Below the pieces are notes generated by a model that did not search any database, had not been told where the DNA came from, and saw nothing but the letters and a program-made list of their open reading frames with translations. 64,000 nucleotides of DNA from Blasia pusilla (taxonomy: Eukaryota; Marchantiophyta; Marchantiopsida; Blasiales), in contig CM114271.1 of assembly GCA_050084515.1 (NCBI GenBank), forward strand, positions 2,914,001 to 2,978,000, in the 5' to 3' direction. The stretch's first letter is position 1; each line of letters opens with the position of its first letter. The position numbers were made by a program, and so were the translations under genes. Positions 12,247-25,172 of this stretch are shown piece after piece.

Positions 12247-12694
12247 AGATTTCCCAAAATTTTTGTTCCATTGTACACAAAATTAAAGATAAATTGTCGC
12301 AAATCTGTGGAGTGAAGTTCATACAAGTGAGATTGTGACAAAGATCATGTAAGTTATTGGTCCATATTTATATTTCATATCTCTCCCGATTTTTTTATTG
12401 CTTACAAGTTACGGACTAGTTATGTTTTTTAGAACACACATCTGGAGGCTAAAGAAGAATTGCCTTTTCATATCCTAAATACTGAGAAATCATGACTATT
12501 CCACACTATCAGAGCGTTACAGTGTGGATTGGTAATGCTCATCGGCCTACCTCGTTCTGGTGAGACATTCTTTAGTCACTTCATGTAAAAGTACTGGTCA
12601 CTGAACTCCATTCCTACATTGTTAACGACAATGATTGGTAGCACCATTGTCAAGCTCCATTAGAGAGCAATTACTATCCATTCGATGTTTGCAA
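12247..12694. other. Spacer, nothing recognised
   Basis: Non-coding sequence between the E1 3' LTR and a GC-rich repeat. No frame, motif or repeat relationship was recognised. Confidence 0.5.
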
Positions 12695-13181
12695 GGTTGC
12701 ACAGAAACGGACAAGTCCATCCATGGGAAAGAGATGTCCTCAGACATACCTACCCGCACCCGAGCCCTCCCTAGAGCCCGCCACATGGACCCGAGCTGAC
12801 AGAGCCCGCATCTGTTGCGTGCTCCGCATGGCGGGCTCAAAGAGGGTAGGCATGGACTCATGGCGGGCTAGAGCGGGCACGGTGCAGGCTTGGGGCGGGC
12901 TCTATTGGGCTTAGGCGGGCAAGCGCGGGCTGGGGATGGCAGGTGCGAGATAGGGCGAGCTCTAGGCACGCACAATTTGGTCCTCAAATCTGAGCCCGTG
13001 CCCAACCCGTCCTGAGCCCGCGTAAGCCCATCCCCTGCCCGCCATGTGGGCCACGTAATGGGCGTGGGCTCCGTCAGCCTAGGTCTAGGAGGCGGGCTCC
13101 GATACGGGCCACCGGTACCTAGGTCAGTTCGTCCATAGGACAGATATAAGTCTACCAACATGGACATGTCCTTATGCAATC
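12695..13181 (-). repeat. GC-rich inverted-end repeat family, copy 1
   Basis: The copy stands out by base composition: its interior is full of 'gcgggc', 'gagcccg' and 'agcccgc' words in an AT-rich neighbourhood. Its ends are inverted relative to each other: ttgcacagaaacggacaag at the left, and 'catggacatgtcc' then 'ttatgcaa' at the right (TTGCATAAGGACATG when read from that side). Read on the minus strand, its start aligns with the start of the copy at 39304 ('ttgcat.tggaca', then 'gacttat.tctacc'). It has no coding capacity I trust. A non-autonomous DNA transposon is the simplest reading. Confidence 0.7.
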
Positions 13182-13249
13182 TTGTACATTTGCTATACCT
13201 ATGAAGGGGAACCTTCTCTCAATGCATACTACGTCTGATCAATATTGTC

Positions 13250-14246
13250 ATCTTAGAGACGCTCAAGCTATAATGATAGACAAATGCTCAATGCTAACAC
13301 CTCGATTGCTATAGATAATTGGGACGAGGATACATCAAGTAAGTCCATCTTCAAAATTAAATCTCTTTTCAAGGAAACTTATTATACTTTTATGTGACAT
13401 GTGTCAATTACCACCAGCGTGTCAGCACGTACAAAATGGTTCCAATGTGTCTTGTTTGTCACATCTCTTCCTCTCAATTTTACAAAACTATGCGCAAGTT
13501 TGAGTTAAGCGCTCTTATGAGGCATAGTGAGGACCATGGATTCCTGACATTCCTCTCACAGTTGAGAGTTAGAATGCCCACACAAGACCACATAAAAACA
13601 ATTATGGGGGATTGTTTTGTTGAGGAGGATGTTGGCATAGACTTTATACAAGAAGATACCCAAATCATATGCTCCCATTGTGTTGATGTCTAGCCCTAAA
13701 ATGTTGTTGCACTTCAAAGATTGTATGATTTAATTAACATCTTCCCTGTGATTTTTTCTACCGAAGACCTTGCTAGTTTACAGCTTAATGAATGGATATC
13801 TGACCCTAGTTTTCACCAGCTTGAATTTGCTGCAATTAGTTGCAAAGTGCTGCTCGATCACTTCCAACATTGATCTAAAAAGCCAACGGTTCATCAGCAA
13901 CAATTATAGATTGTATCTATAAAGGTAATGAGATAGTTACTATCATTGTCATGTTGCACTTAAATAGCAAGCTATTTGGGTTAGTAGAACCAACTTTGCC
14001 ACCCTATGGCATGGTCCAAATAAGAACTACCATAAGCAGACATTCCCGCTTGTTCTAGGGTATGCCTTAATTGGACATAAGAGCCAAGGTCTAACTATGA
14101 CAAGAAAGTGTCTCCTAGTCATAAAGGTTGCTTTTGTGCCGTGTCTTGTGTATGTTATGTTGTCTAGAGTCAAGACTAGGGCACAATTGCGCATCATTGG
14201 TTTGTTAGATCCTACAGATTTCCATGTATTTGGCCAAGAAAAATAA
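13250..14246 (+). pseudogene. PIF1-like helicase remnant
   Basis: Translating across frames gives the helicase motifs in the right order. At 13261 is a Walker B region, AQAIMIDKCSML, where the usual DE is DK. Near 13396 is the motif III region CDMCQLPPA. At 13500-13600 is the family block L-M-R-H..D..FL.FL.Q-L-R. Near 14070-14100 is GYALIGHKSQGLTMT (motif V). Near 14145-14165 is YVMLSRVKT (motif VI), ending at a stop at 14244-14246. Several frameshifts and stops separate these pieces and no Walker A was found, so the gene is broken and 5' truncated. PIF1-like genes in plants are either cellular helicases or parts of Helitrons; no Helitron ends were identified. Confidence 0.7.
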
Positions 14247-14287
14247 CCACGTCAGTATCTTCAGTACTTGTGACTAATCTTGACTCT

Positions 14288-16209
14288 TTGTAAATAGTAT
14301 GGCAACTAGTGAAGGGTCATCCAAAGGCCGCAAAAGGAGACACTCTACCTCAAATGCACCCCGCCACACTTGGCTACATCTATATCTCCCTTCCACTAGC
14401 ACAGTCGAGCACCATTTTTCTGAGCGAAAGCAGCCCAGACGATTACTGCCATACAACCACGACTGCGCGCCACCTTGGTCAGATTCTTGAAAAATTCAGA
14501 AAACTACTGAGGTCTGTATAGGAGTTATACCAACAAACTTCTCACATACTGCTCTCTACATAACTCAAAGACACCACTCATCAACCTAGCAATCCACCAC
14601 ATATATGCTCTCATAATTGCCCAATGAACTTACCCTTTCCACGCCCACAAGTAACAGTCCTAACAGTGTCACTATGAAGTAACCAAATTGTACGTGGATT
14701 TTTTCAAAATGATTCCAGATGACATGCTTGAGCTACTCGACGAAGCTCATTTTCCGGTTATTCCACCAACAGACCCTCAACTAAAATATGCAAAGAATTT
14801 AGGCCTTGATCACTCCCATTGGCATGACGATATCTCGAGCCATCGGATGAGCCAATTGATTGATCAGAGGAAGCTATGGGCAGCTTCATTTCGGGAGTTG
14901 AGGAAGTAGCCACCTGCAACAGGTAATTGTTTTTAATAGGGTTATGGTACAATCAGATTGGTCATGCATTCAGTTTTCGTTGCTAGCTACATCTAACTTA
15001 ATCTGATACATGTGTCTGGTACATTTCCCTAAGGTACAGGGATCCATAAGGAAGTCATAATGCACAAAGGAATTGAATTCAATGAAGCCGAGCTAACGTG
15101 CCAACAAGCTGCAGTGCATTATGCACGACTTACACGCGAAATAAAAGCGGATCAGTTCCAAGAACTCAAAGTTATAATGAAGCTTCCTATTGGGATGATA
15201 ATCTCTTTATCCTCTACCAAAGCCACTCATTTGCTTACACGCTTGAGGAACCTTCATGAAAGTGATTCTATACAGGTGTAGAGTTGTTCGGTTGTCGTAT
15301 TCATGAGTATCTTGATTCCAACATAACTTATCTTACCATTGAGTTGCTATATATGACGTTATGAGGAACTGGTACACATGGCATTTTAGTACATGCACTA
15401 GTTTATTTAGGGTCACGAGTTATTTGTTGTCAAATGTGCCAGGCTGCCAGCACTTTGATTTTGTATTGATGTCTGTATAATCTAGCTAGTTGTTCATCTA
15501 TATATTAGTCTACCTATGCAAGTTGTTATTTGCTGTTTAGAATACAACAATGTTAATCTTATATATAGTTCAACACATGGAATCGATAAGCTTTGACGTG
15601 TGTTGGTTTCCAAAAATCTGTTTTATTCAGCTGTTTGACTTCTTCCAGTACCTTTGGTTGTGTGAAAATGTTCCACGACTCATAAGTGTGTGCGCTATTG
15701 TAAAGCAGGTAGTAAAAGCATGTTCAAATTTACATTCGAAGGTGTTTATCTACTGTGACGCAATGGTGTATTGTAATGTGTAGAGAAACAAAGCCCTAGC
15801 CAACTCTAGTAACAACAATTACTGCACACCAGTTGTAGGCGACTCAGTTCGTGATGATCGGCATCACAAAAAACAATGTTTGCAGCATAACAAATTGGGC
15901 ACGACAACCATGCTCAATCAAACATCCTCTAGTGATACTGTTCTAGCATTCTTGTTTGAGGCGGCCCTCAAAAACATTGAGGTTGTGCAGAATCAACTAG
16001 CAAATGCTGAGGCAGGCAACCAAATTTTGAGAGAAGTAATGGAGTATGCTGGCAAGGATGACAACCATCGGGTGGACAGAATCATCCGTGTTCACCAACA
16101 TCTAAAGGACATCTCTGCAAAACTCCATGTAGTCGGCCAACTATGTCTACATCAGTACCTAGATGACTATGTCTATTTCGTATTCAGAGTTGGAGTACTT
16201 GTCTGTTGA
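14288..16209 (+). other. Unassigned region with several protein-like open frames
   Basis: Three plus frames look more protein-like than chance: 14688-14909 (DDMLELLDEAHFPVIPP, later LIDQRKLWAASFRELRK), 15060-15281 (FNEAELTCQQAAVHYARLTR), and 15880-16209, whose middle part (LKNIEVVQNQLANAEAGNQI) could form a coiled coil. A few plausible splice sites lie between them, but I could not build one consistent model. They follow the PIF1-like remnant directly and may belong to the same decayed transposon. No family was recognised. Confidence 0.3.
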
Positions 16210-17729
16210 CTGCCTTTTGTACATCAGTTTGTCAACATTCTCTCATAGAACGTCATTCTCAGGTTATCATTGAAATATTACTCAGGGATTTTGTTGACAA
16301 TCCACTCCCAACATGTGTAATGGATCCTACAGTTTTGTAGTTGTCATACCGGATACACTCAATGTTTCATAAATTTCTAGACTTACCAATGAACGACAAG
16401 AAACTGTTTTTTTCAGTGATCCACAAAGAACGTACTTCTGCTTGTTCGAATTCAAGACTTATGAAGTTTTTATCCGACATTTCTCAGATGCATGTAGTGC
16501 CTCATGTCTTCAGAAAATGGAATAGTTATCGTGTTTCTGAACACTGCAGATTATCCTCTACAATGCCCAACATCAGTAGTGTGTGGTGTCCACAACAAAA
16601 ATGTTCATTGCATTCCGTAGAAAAATGCTGTGGTTTGTGATTTGGTCATTGTACTGCAATACACAAGCATTGGAATCTCCTCAATATTCTCAGTTGGTGG
16701 TTTGATGGGCATGCGTCCTCCAAAATATTTTGTGTCCATGCGTTCTCCTTCATTTTATCAGTTTATCCCGTCGGTTCTGGAATGAAACTTTGTGAATTGC
16801 TTGTATACATAACGGCAGGAAACTTTCCAGATTGCCCAGTGCAAGTATTGATTGCTTCAATACATCTCCCTACACTAATTATTTTCTTTGCAAGAGAACT
16901 GTAATACGAACATAGGACTGGGTATTGCGACCTGAATGATGTATCTCACCCTGACTTTGTGTCTTCTCATTTCAATGCCTCTAACAATGCAAACAATCTT
17001 TGAAATCACACTTCGTTTCTCAGATGTGCGCAGCACAGCATTTCCACAATCACACACGGTCTCCAAGTCTCAAGCCAATTAATCACTTTGCAATATAGTT
17101 TGAATAATAGGCTATTATTCAAACAATATTGTGAAGCTCACACCAAAAACAGTGCCCGTGAAGCAACAATGTCCGTACATCGCCGGACTAACAATATTTA
17201 ACAGCAGTCGGTTGAATAATAGCGCACGCACATAAGACTGAATGATAGCGCACACCAATATCTGTGATCACCAAGCAACTATGTTAACATGTGCCTACAA
17301 TTACAGTACTTCACACAACTTTTGATGAGCATTCCAACTATACCCGGTAAATTCACATTACTGATCGCATACTAGTGTGCAGTGACCATATTGCTCCGCA
17401 AGCCGACAATTATTCAGGCCTTATAGTAGAGGGCGGCATACTTGTTTCGTCGAATACAAATTGCTACGTAGCGTACGAAAGCGCTTGAATTTACAAAGTT
17501 CCACAACAGTGTTGTGGCCAGAACAGGCGAATGGATTTGCTTCAGTCACTCATGTCAAATTCACGTCAGAATGTATCTCCACAAATAAGGTCTTACACAA
17601 CGGCAAAGCATTCTCCTCCTTACTTGGGACAACTCTTTAAGAATATATGCTCCATCTCACAGCTGTACATGGTACGCGGCTCAAGGACCGAACCAACATC
17701 ACCGCTGGTCCCCTCTGCTAGAACTCGAA
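16210..17729. other. Intergenic sequence downstream of psaE
   Basis: No recognisable coding frame. It probably contains the 3' untranslated end of psaE near 17500-17729, but I found no clear polyadenylation signal. A short inverted repeat, 'gaataatagcc..' against 'ggctattattc', lies at about 17100-17125. Confidence 0.45.
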
Positions 17730-18534
17730 CTACACGTCCTCAAGCTCGTCAATTGCGTAATTGTTCGTGGAAATTCCAGCATAGTTGACCTTGGAGAACC
17801 GCACGACCACGGGATATCTGACTCCTGGGGTCTGAACGTCGACGTCACAACAGCGTATGAGAAATCAGATTTGACCAAAACAACAGGTCGGGGAGACAAG
17901 GAGCGCTAATATTCCATAGAGGGGGCAAAATACAGAAGGAAAACTTACCTGGTCGACGGCTACAACCTTTCCGTTTTCATTAAACCAGTAGGACTCTCGG
18001 CGCAGAATCTTGACCTGCGACAGAGCGGCAGAAGTACAACAGCAAATAATAGAACGGCATATAAGTAACACAGTGACAATCCACGAATAAACTCACATAG
18101 ATCGTTCGGTTCATTATGGACATAATTAGGACGAGTCTGAAATCGGCCTTCTCTCGTCCAAAGAAGCATGCGCATCTACTCCTCACATCCAGTCGTCGGC
18201 TGTAGGTAAGAGCACCACATATTCACTTCCTATCTCTGACATTTTTTCTCCACTTCCACAACATAATAACATTCGCGAGATGGCTCATGGCGGAGAGAAC
18301 AAAATCACTCACAGTCGCACCACGCTTGGGGCCGATCGGTTCCGGTGCAGCAATTTTCTGCTCGGCCGGTGCGGCGGGCTTGACCGTTTCTGAAGCCCTG
18401 ACCACAAAACTGGGGAAGCGATTGCCAGCCATCGGCCTACATTGGACCCTGCCGAGGCCTACCTTGTTCAAAGACCCCTGAACTGGAGCCGCCGCTGCCA
18501 CCACTCCAACGAAACTCGCAGAAATCGCTGCCAT
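17730..18534 (-). CDS. psaE: Photosystem I reaction centre subunit IV (PsaE), chloroplast precursor
   Basis: PsaE is a small SH3-fold subunit on the stromal face of photosystem I that helps dock ferredoxin and supports cyclic electron flow. Three exons on the minus strand, 18534-18313, 18014-17949 and 17831-17730, join with intact phases to 129 residues. Introns have GTGAGT and GTAAGT donors and CAG acceptors. Residues 1-46 form a Ser/Ala/Val-rich transit peptide, with likely cleavage at VVR-A (46/47). A proline/alanine linker follows, then the family core: [46 protein letters not shown] and [11 protein letters not shown]. The start ATG at 18534 is the first one giving a transit peptide. Both introns interrupt the core where the family is most conserved, which makes the joins certain. 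Length is normal for nuclear psaE. Base composition is more balanced than in the surrounding repeats. Confidence 0.96.
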
Positions 18535-20149
18535 CCCGATATGCTTTCTACGACGAAATTTCACTTCCGCATTGCCTGCGTACTGATATTCAACTTCCCA
18601 CTTCAACGCGAACTCCTTCGAGGAAAGGCTATCGGTTTTGAACGTAGTCACGGGGCAACGATCGGCTGTGGCTATGGCGGAAACAAACAAAGTAAGGACA
18701 ACGGGCAGCTGAGGCGGGGATTTCCATTGGAGGGAGCAGTGAATCGGGCAGCGGGCAGTGGGTGTCGAGGAGTGGATATGGCCGATGATGGTTGGTGCGG
18801 GCAGCTCACTGGAGAGCTCAGATTGGTCAGAAGGGTGCTGTCGGGCACCGGGCAGTAGGCGCCTTGTGTATGGAAAGCCATGGAATGGATGCACGTAATT
18901 GGCCCGAGCGGATGTCTCGCCGGAGGGATAGCATGCCATAGCCATTATCATATCCTTTGGCTTCTTATTATTTGGCGAGAGCGATTATATCTTCGCTCCT
19001 CTAATTCGTTGGTGTCCTCATTGTTGGGTAGATTTGACCCTATCTCCTCTCCTTTGACCAAGGATACATTTTAGGGCTAGACTTAGTTGTCCCCTTCAAA
19101 GCATTGAGTGGTCATATTATTGCCCCACAATTTGCTAGACAACGTTCCCAATGGGATCTCCCTCATTCCCATGTTCTTCATATGTACTTTTTCTATTCTT
19201 TGCACACTATAATCAAACTGCAAAGATGTATTTGAGGTCTTAGAAGTTCATCACACTTCAATTTTGGCACTCTTCTAGTTTATGTATGCAAGCTACTCTT
19301 TGCGTGTATGTGTGAGTGTAGGCTATGCGACAGTATGCAACATTATTAGTTACAACCCTTATATATACTCCCAATTTTTACCCCCCTGCAATACGCGGTT
19401 CCGAGCGTAGAGGCAATCGAACGCAAGATACTTTGCAGATTTTTTGACCTTTGGATATGAAGTTTTGAATGGTCGGATGGACGTGGTTGAATAGATTCCA
19501 TGTTAGCGTTAATGCTCTCATTATTCCTGTCACCGTGTTACTCCACATCGGAATGAGATTATTGTTTTCACCGTGTTACTCCACATCGAAATCGGATTGG
19601 AAGTGTTCTTCTAAACCTCCGGAGTCCGAATAAACATAAGGCTTTAAATTAAAAAAACTCAAACCTTTAAATTAAAAAACTCAAACCGGGGGCGCATACT
19701 GGTTTTTCCTCATCATCTAGCCTTTCCGCGTGTTTTCACTGGAGTTCAATAACTAATTTATCCCTCCTTCTCGGAGGCCACACACTAGTTTTTACAATCC
19801 CATGCTAATGTTTAGAAGCAAATCTTGAGATACTCGAAGTTGAAAATTAATTTTGGACTTCACTACTCAACCTTTGATTTTTTGGAATTACGTGGATATA
19901 TTAATCACGATTGGGTAGCTAATCATAATTAATGATAGTTTTCTTCAACTTTTTCTTCATTGGAGAAAAGAGTAGTGATTGGATGCCAACTTAAGATGGT
20001 CTATTCTTGGTTGAGTACCATTCTCTGGCGCCAATCCTTTCCAAGACACATGAAAAAAAATTACAAACAAAAGAAGTTCAAAGTACTTATCCTTAAGGCA
20101 TGAAAGAATCGCATTTCAAAAAATCTGGAGTGACTAATATGATGCCTAT
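18535..20149. other. psaE upstream region and intergenic spacer
   Basis: The psaE promoter must lie here, since the gene reads leftward. I see no clear TATA box close to the start. A GATA/I-box-like word (GATATGATAATGG on the minus strand, near 18945) lies about 400 bp upstream, which is suggestive for a light-regulated gene but weak. The minus frame that extends psaE upstream to 18951 is open by chance and lacks family sequence. Beyond 19080 no gene was recognised. Confidence 0.4.
19528..19689. repeat. Two short direct duplications
   Basis: The block 'caccgtgttactccacatcg' occurs twice, near 19531 and 19569, about 38 bp apart. Directly after, 'ctttaaattaaaaaa' plus 'ctcaaacc' is duplicated in tandem at 19641-19689. 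These look like local replication slippage products. No function is suggested. Confidence 0.7.
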
Positions 20150-22700
20150 TTGATTCACTCACCCTTAGCTGTTGATGCATCCGCACCATTTTCGTGGGAG
20201 AATATTGTTGGGGTCTTCCTTTTCTTATGCAACACTTCATGAGAAATACATGTGAGTCTTTTGTTTAAGCTATGAAAAGAAACATGACTAAACCTCACTA
20301 CTATGTAGTAAACATTTGCATAAGGCACTATGAGCAAAATCTGCCCATATACTTACCTGTTTCAAGATGCATATACTTGGAACCCTTATGAATCTTAGCG
20401 GGCTCAGTAATTTGTTTTGGAAGTCTTGATTTCGGAGGATCAAGAACACCTAAAAATCTAATATATGTTAGATTCCAACACAAGATGAAAAAACTTGATA
20501 TTGAAAAACCTGCAAGCTTAAATTACTTGATATGTGGCTCTACAAAAAAAATGCTCAAGATTGCACATATCATAAGGAAGTGAACACACCATAGCATGAA
20601 AATTTTAAAGTCTAAGCTATAGATCCATATTTTGTGTACATAATAACATACCTTTGCACCTACGCTTATTTGAGTCCCACTAGCCTCAAGAGTAGGAGCA
20701 TCCAACTCCTTTGAAGCCGTAGATGTTATGCTCTCCTATTTGTATCATAACTTTAGAACAGGAAGGGATGTGTGAAGGTAACAAGAAAGCAATAATGGCA
20801 TAAATTGGCATCTAAATCTATTAGCTTGTATAAAGTGCTAAATTGTTATAAACAAAAGAAAAAGCAGCAAGACCTTTAGCATGGTATGCATGTTCTCTTG
20901 AAATCAAAATCATAAGTCTTGTCTCAAGTTAGATAGATGAATGCAAAAGGAAAATTGCAACCCCACAATAACCATGTGCACCACAATGACAAAAAGGATT
21001 GGTCTTCTCCACTTGTTGCCTTGCAGCCCTCATCACCTTGGCTTTTGTTTGAGCGGCATCTGACAACCAGTAATCTACCAACCGCTCCCATTGTGGAGCT
21101 CTTGCTTCGCGATGGAATTCCACAGAACACAAACTCCCTTTTTTTACCAAATAACTCTTCATGACATACCTCTCTATCTTCAACAAGGTTGCAATCTTCT
21201 TCCTCGGCAATCTGGAGATAAACTCGATGCTCCAACATACTCCCAAGACCCCTCCATTTGGTTTTGGACAGTAGCCATACTAAGAGGGCCTTGTCTATCT
21301 ATATCCACACAAGAGATGTCCAAATATCGCATGGTCCATACCTTTAAGTTTGAGAGCCACGTTTAATAACCAGGAGCATTTGTATCAATCCAACCCGTCT
21401 CCAACAACTCACACTTGGGAAGTAGATTGCTCAAGGTCATCTCGATGCTTGATCTCTCTCTATCATAAGTCTCGCTTAATGCAACAAGATCCACTTCCAT
21501 GTTTTCCTACATGGATCATAGTCAAGAACAAAAATGCTAGGGTTCATCGAGAACATCAAATTGTAACCAATAATTGAGCCCATTTTAATTTCATTACACC
21601 ATATTTTTTTGTAAGAACCCCTTCCTAACATACATATTGCACTCAATACTAGAATAAACATACGGTTTTGAAAAGTGAAGGGCGTTACCTTGCTTTGCGT
21701 GGTTATCACTCGAAACATGAATTGAATCTCTACTAGGTGGAGTAGTACATGGCTCCTACTGGTTGTAAACTCTATGGATCTCTAAAGAAATAAAAAAGAA
21801 GGGATGTTAAATACTAACATTTGAAAACCTGTAAACTAGGTCTAATCCAATCAAGCAAAATTGAATTCACTCAACATCAAATTTTGGTTGAATTTAAAAC
21901 AACAAAAGTATCTGTACCTAAAATCAGATAGTACTTACATCATAGGGTGGGCGTTTAGAGCATTTCCCCTTGGTATATCCATGGGGACCTTGGCTGGTCT
22001 CTCGTGGATCTTTGTTATGACCAGAATTATGATATGGGTGTGAGGGGCCTTGACTATCATATATGTAGTTTGGATGCAATTGCAAGTCCCCGCTACCTCT
22101 TGGCTGATTCCCCACATTATAACTTTTCAATAGTCCAAATCCAATGTTTCTGGGATCACTTCCATGTACATAGCTTTGGATACCATAAGGATCTGATCCT
22201 TTGCATCCATATCCCAACTTGGTTGTGGAAAGTTCCCAAATATGTGTGGTTGGGATCTTTCCTCCCTTGCCCAATTTGAACTCATCTTATGGGGCAAGCC
22301 AATACCATTCAACCCAATCTCATATGGATGGGGAGTTTCTCTTCTTCGCTACCCATCACTCCATTCACTTCTTGAAGAGGTCTCATCATGGGGTGGATGA
22401 CCTTTATGTCTTGGAGAGGGTACTGATCTACCAAACCAACTATATGCTTGTGAACTCCATTGCTTCTCGTGCCATTTCTCTAGATCCACAAAAGAAGCAT
22501 GTTGCGAACCACTACGCCAAGATGTATTGCGTGCTTGTGGAGACAACATGACTGTTGGACTCTCACACCCTTGGGGTGAGGGTCGTCTAGGTGTGGAGAA
22601 GGGTTTGTAAGCTTTACCTCCCACATGCATTGGGTTTGAAGAATCCAGACTTGATGCATGTGGTGCTTTTGGACCCACTCCATGTTGCATCTAGATGATG
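20150..22700 (-). pseudogene. Decayed plant transposase-like gene (Ptta/En-Spm 'Transposase_24' type)
   Basis: On the minus strand, frames within 22690-21930 are rich in Gly, Pro, His, Ser and Gln, like the disordered start of plant Ptta/En-Spm-type proteins, and end at a good GTAAGT donor (about 21938). At about 21510-21370 the frame reads a segment ending LSNLLPKCELLETGW. At 21150-20930 it carries the most telling block, WERLVDYWLSDAAQTKAKVM followed by RAARQQVEKTNPF, which resembles the conserved W..L..YW.S......S..N..NR core of that family. Stops interrupt the frame between these exons. I see no terminal inverted repeats. It could instead be a poorly resolved host gene. Confidence 0.4.
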
Positions 22701-25172
22701 AACACAATTGGGATATCCACAAATTGGATCAATTAGAATACTTGGTATCTTTGGATACCACAGGTGTTGTGTGGTAGCATTTGGAGCAAGGTATAAGAGT
22801 GTTAGATCTCTACGGAGATATCAACACATCGGGTATCTGTAGTGTTGCAATGTTGCGGGGATGACGACACCAATGGTGCTAGATATGTATAGTATATCAG
22901 ATCATGTCAAGTAGATATGTGTGTGCTATCTTGAGTTAGGGGAACCCAATTTCCAACTAGGGGGCGGTTGTGCGGTCTTGGTGTATATGCGTGAGTTCAT
23001 TTCGTTTATGGATGGATCGACCCATGTGTTGGGAAAAATCAAAATTGTGTATTATATAGCGATGTATATGCGCATGACAATTGTTCTTTAGCTCAAACTT
23101 GATATGACCAGAAAAGAAACATGGTTTATCCCTTATTCCACGACTTGACGAGAGAGAGAGCACCATCCTCCACAAGGAGCCCTTGGTTTTCACCCAAAAC
23201 CCAAATGTGGTTAGTGGCTTGCATACTCAAGTTTGCCTCATTAACTCCCAAAATGACTTGGAGAAGCTTCCTCGCAGATTCTAACCATCTTCACTTCCCG
23301 ACATTCAGCTTCAAACCTCCCTCCATGTTTGTTGTATCTTCTACCTAACGCCCGTCTCGACTCCTGCTAGTGGGCATCTTATGATTGTCTTTCCGCCCTT
23401 CGTATTTTTTACTAGTCTCGTGACATCTCGCCTTTCTTGACTTATACCATATATCTTCCTTGCTACTCCCTCTTGACTCCGAACTTTGCTCAAAGATCTT
23501 GCACCTTTCTTGCCTCACCTTCATCTCTATGACCAGTTATGCCCCCTTACTCCTAAGGTTCCTCTCAAGACGCGGGCCTATCTTGACGAGCATGATTCTC
23601 ATAGCAGTTTCTATCACCCTTTCTAGTCTTACAAAGAACTAGTCTACGTTTCGAATTTAGTGGGTCACATCAATGTCTCTCCGCCTTTCTCCCGTTATCA
23701 TAGATCACAAACACGCTTCTAACATGCCCACTGGCGTGGACATATAAACTTAGTTATTTGTGATGCGAAACACACCCGAGAGCTATATCCTTTCAAATAA
23801 AAAAATTTGTAATCTCTTTATTTGAGAAGAGTGGGAATCTGATCTAGATCATATTTGCACATTCCTCCATGTAGATCAGATCTCCCAAATGTAGAATGAG
23901 AAGAGTCTATCAACATCAACCCTCCTCGACTACTAATGACTCTGACATAGTAACCAGCCTGGATCATTCAGTCCTCTCTCACCAATATGCGAGCGCTTGC
24001 AGTGTGGCACCCCGTACTGTTTATGTAGAAATTTCGAAAGTCTAAACCGAAAATTCGGTGGGCAACTACCAGAGAGAAAATATGGCAGCCATTTGTTTGT
24101 CAAGCAGATGAATATGCTTCTCTACGTACTTCAGTCTGCAAGCAGCAGCTTTCCTTACTAAGTTAAATTCCTCGTTCAATTCGCACAAGCTAATTACTCC
24201 CCTGAGTAACGTGCTGCGTCCAAACAACACCTTCAGCTAGCTACAAACTATACAATGTTACGCATGAAGCAATTGATTGGAAGAATCCGCTTCTATGGAA
24301 TGCCGAGGCTTGATCCGTGCAGTTGTCGAAACTGCCATAGATCTTTAGAGCAAAATACGCTGGCCGCTACTGCATCAGAATACCAACCTCTAGCGCGTTG
24401 TGATCTCCAGTTATCTGCGCGGGAGGCGATCGCGCATAAGACCGATCCAACGTTGTGAACACAAATGCAAGTTTGAATATTAAGCTGCTTTTTGAACGAG
24501 AACGTTCTGACGTCGCGGACGCGTCCTGTGAAAGGGCCGTTAGAAGTGAACGTCCAGTTTTGCAGGTTGCACAATCGGAGCTCTAAAATTCGGTTTTTCT
24601 GCGACTCAGGTTACCTCCTGGGCCTCGTCTACATGATTGTATATGAAGGGAGAGCCACACCTATACTGCGTGATAGTGTGTATGCATCTCATTCCTGCTT
24701 TCGTGATTGAGTATTAGGGAATACGTACGCTTTGCTTGCTGTTTGCCGTGCAATCCGGGGCCGGGGGTTTAGATTGCTGCGCTTGGATACGGTACTGCCT
24801 ACAACAGTTTCGCAGTCTAGTATCCACAATCACATTCGTGGATTGTAGCTATTAGATCGCACATGCCTATCTTGCCAGTTTCGAATTTGAATGAGATTAG
24901 AGGGAAAATATGTAAAAATCTTTGTATTATTTGTGAATTTTGCAGCTTGAAAATTTGCTTTGCTTGAGAGTTACATCTGACAGTGTTCAGGACTACACAA
25001 GAACCTCTTTAGCGAGATCTATTTCAAATTTTTTGAACCCTCGAGGAGTCTGCATGGTTTTCAGAATATATATATATATATATCACTCGAAGCACTCAAT
25101 CCGGGGAATCCCATTCAAGCGGCTGATTGAAGGACCACAACGGAGTGTTACAGTACTAGACTGCCAGAAAAC
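22701..25172. other. Intergenic sequence upstream of the cyclin-like gene
   Basis: No gene recognised. The part from about 24000 has a more balanced base composition like that of the genes and probably includes the promoter and 5' untranslated region of the cyclin-like gene. A short TA microsatellite lies at 25068-25083. Confidence 0.4.

Noticed and set aside
18442-18858. Plus-strand 138-codon frame over psaE exon 1
   Set aside because: It is a shadow of the psaE coding exon and upstream DNA with no family resemblance.
18535-18951. In-frame extension of PsaE to an upstream ATG at 18951
   Set aside because: The added 139 residues show no transit-peptide or family character; the ATG at 18534 starts a normal chloroplast transit peptide of the right length.
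22511-22523. CACTACGCCAAGA resembling a CACTA transposon end
   Set aside because: It lies inside the transposase-like coding region, has no inverted partner nearby, and can occur by chance.
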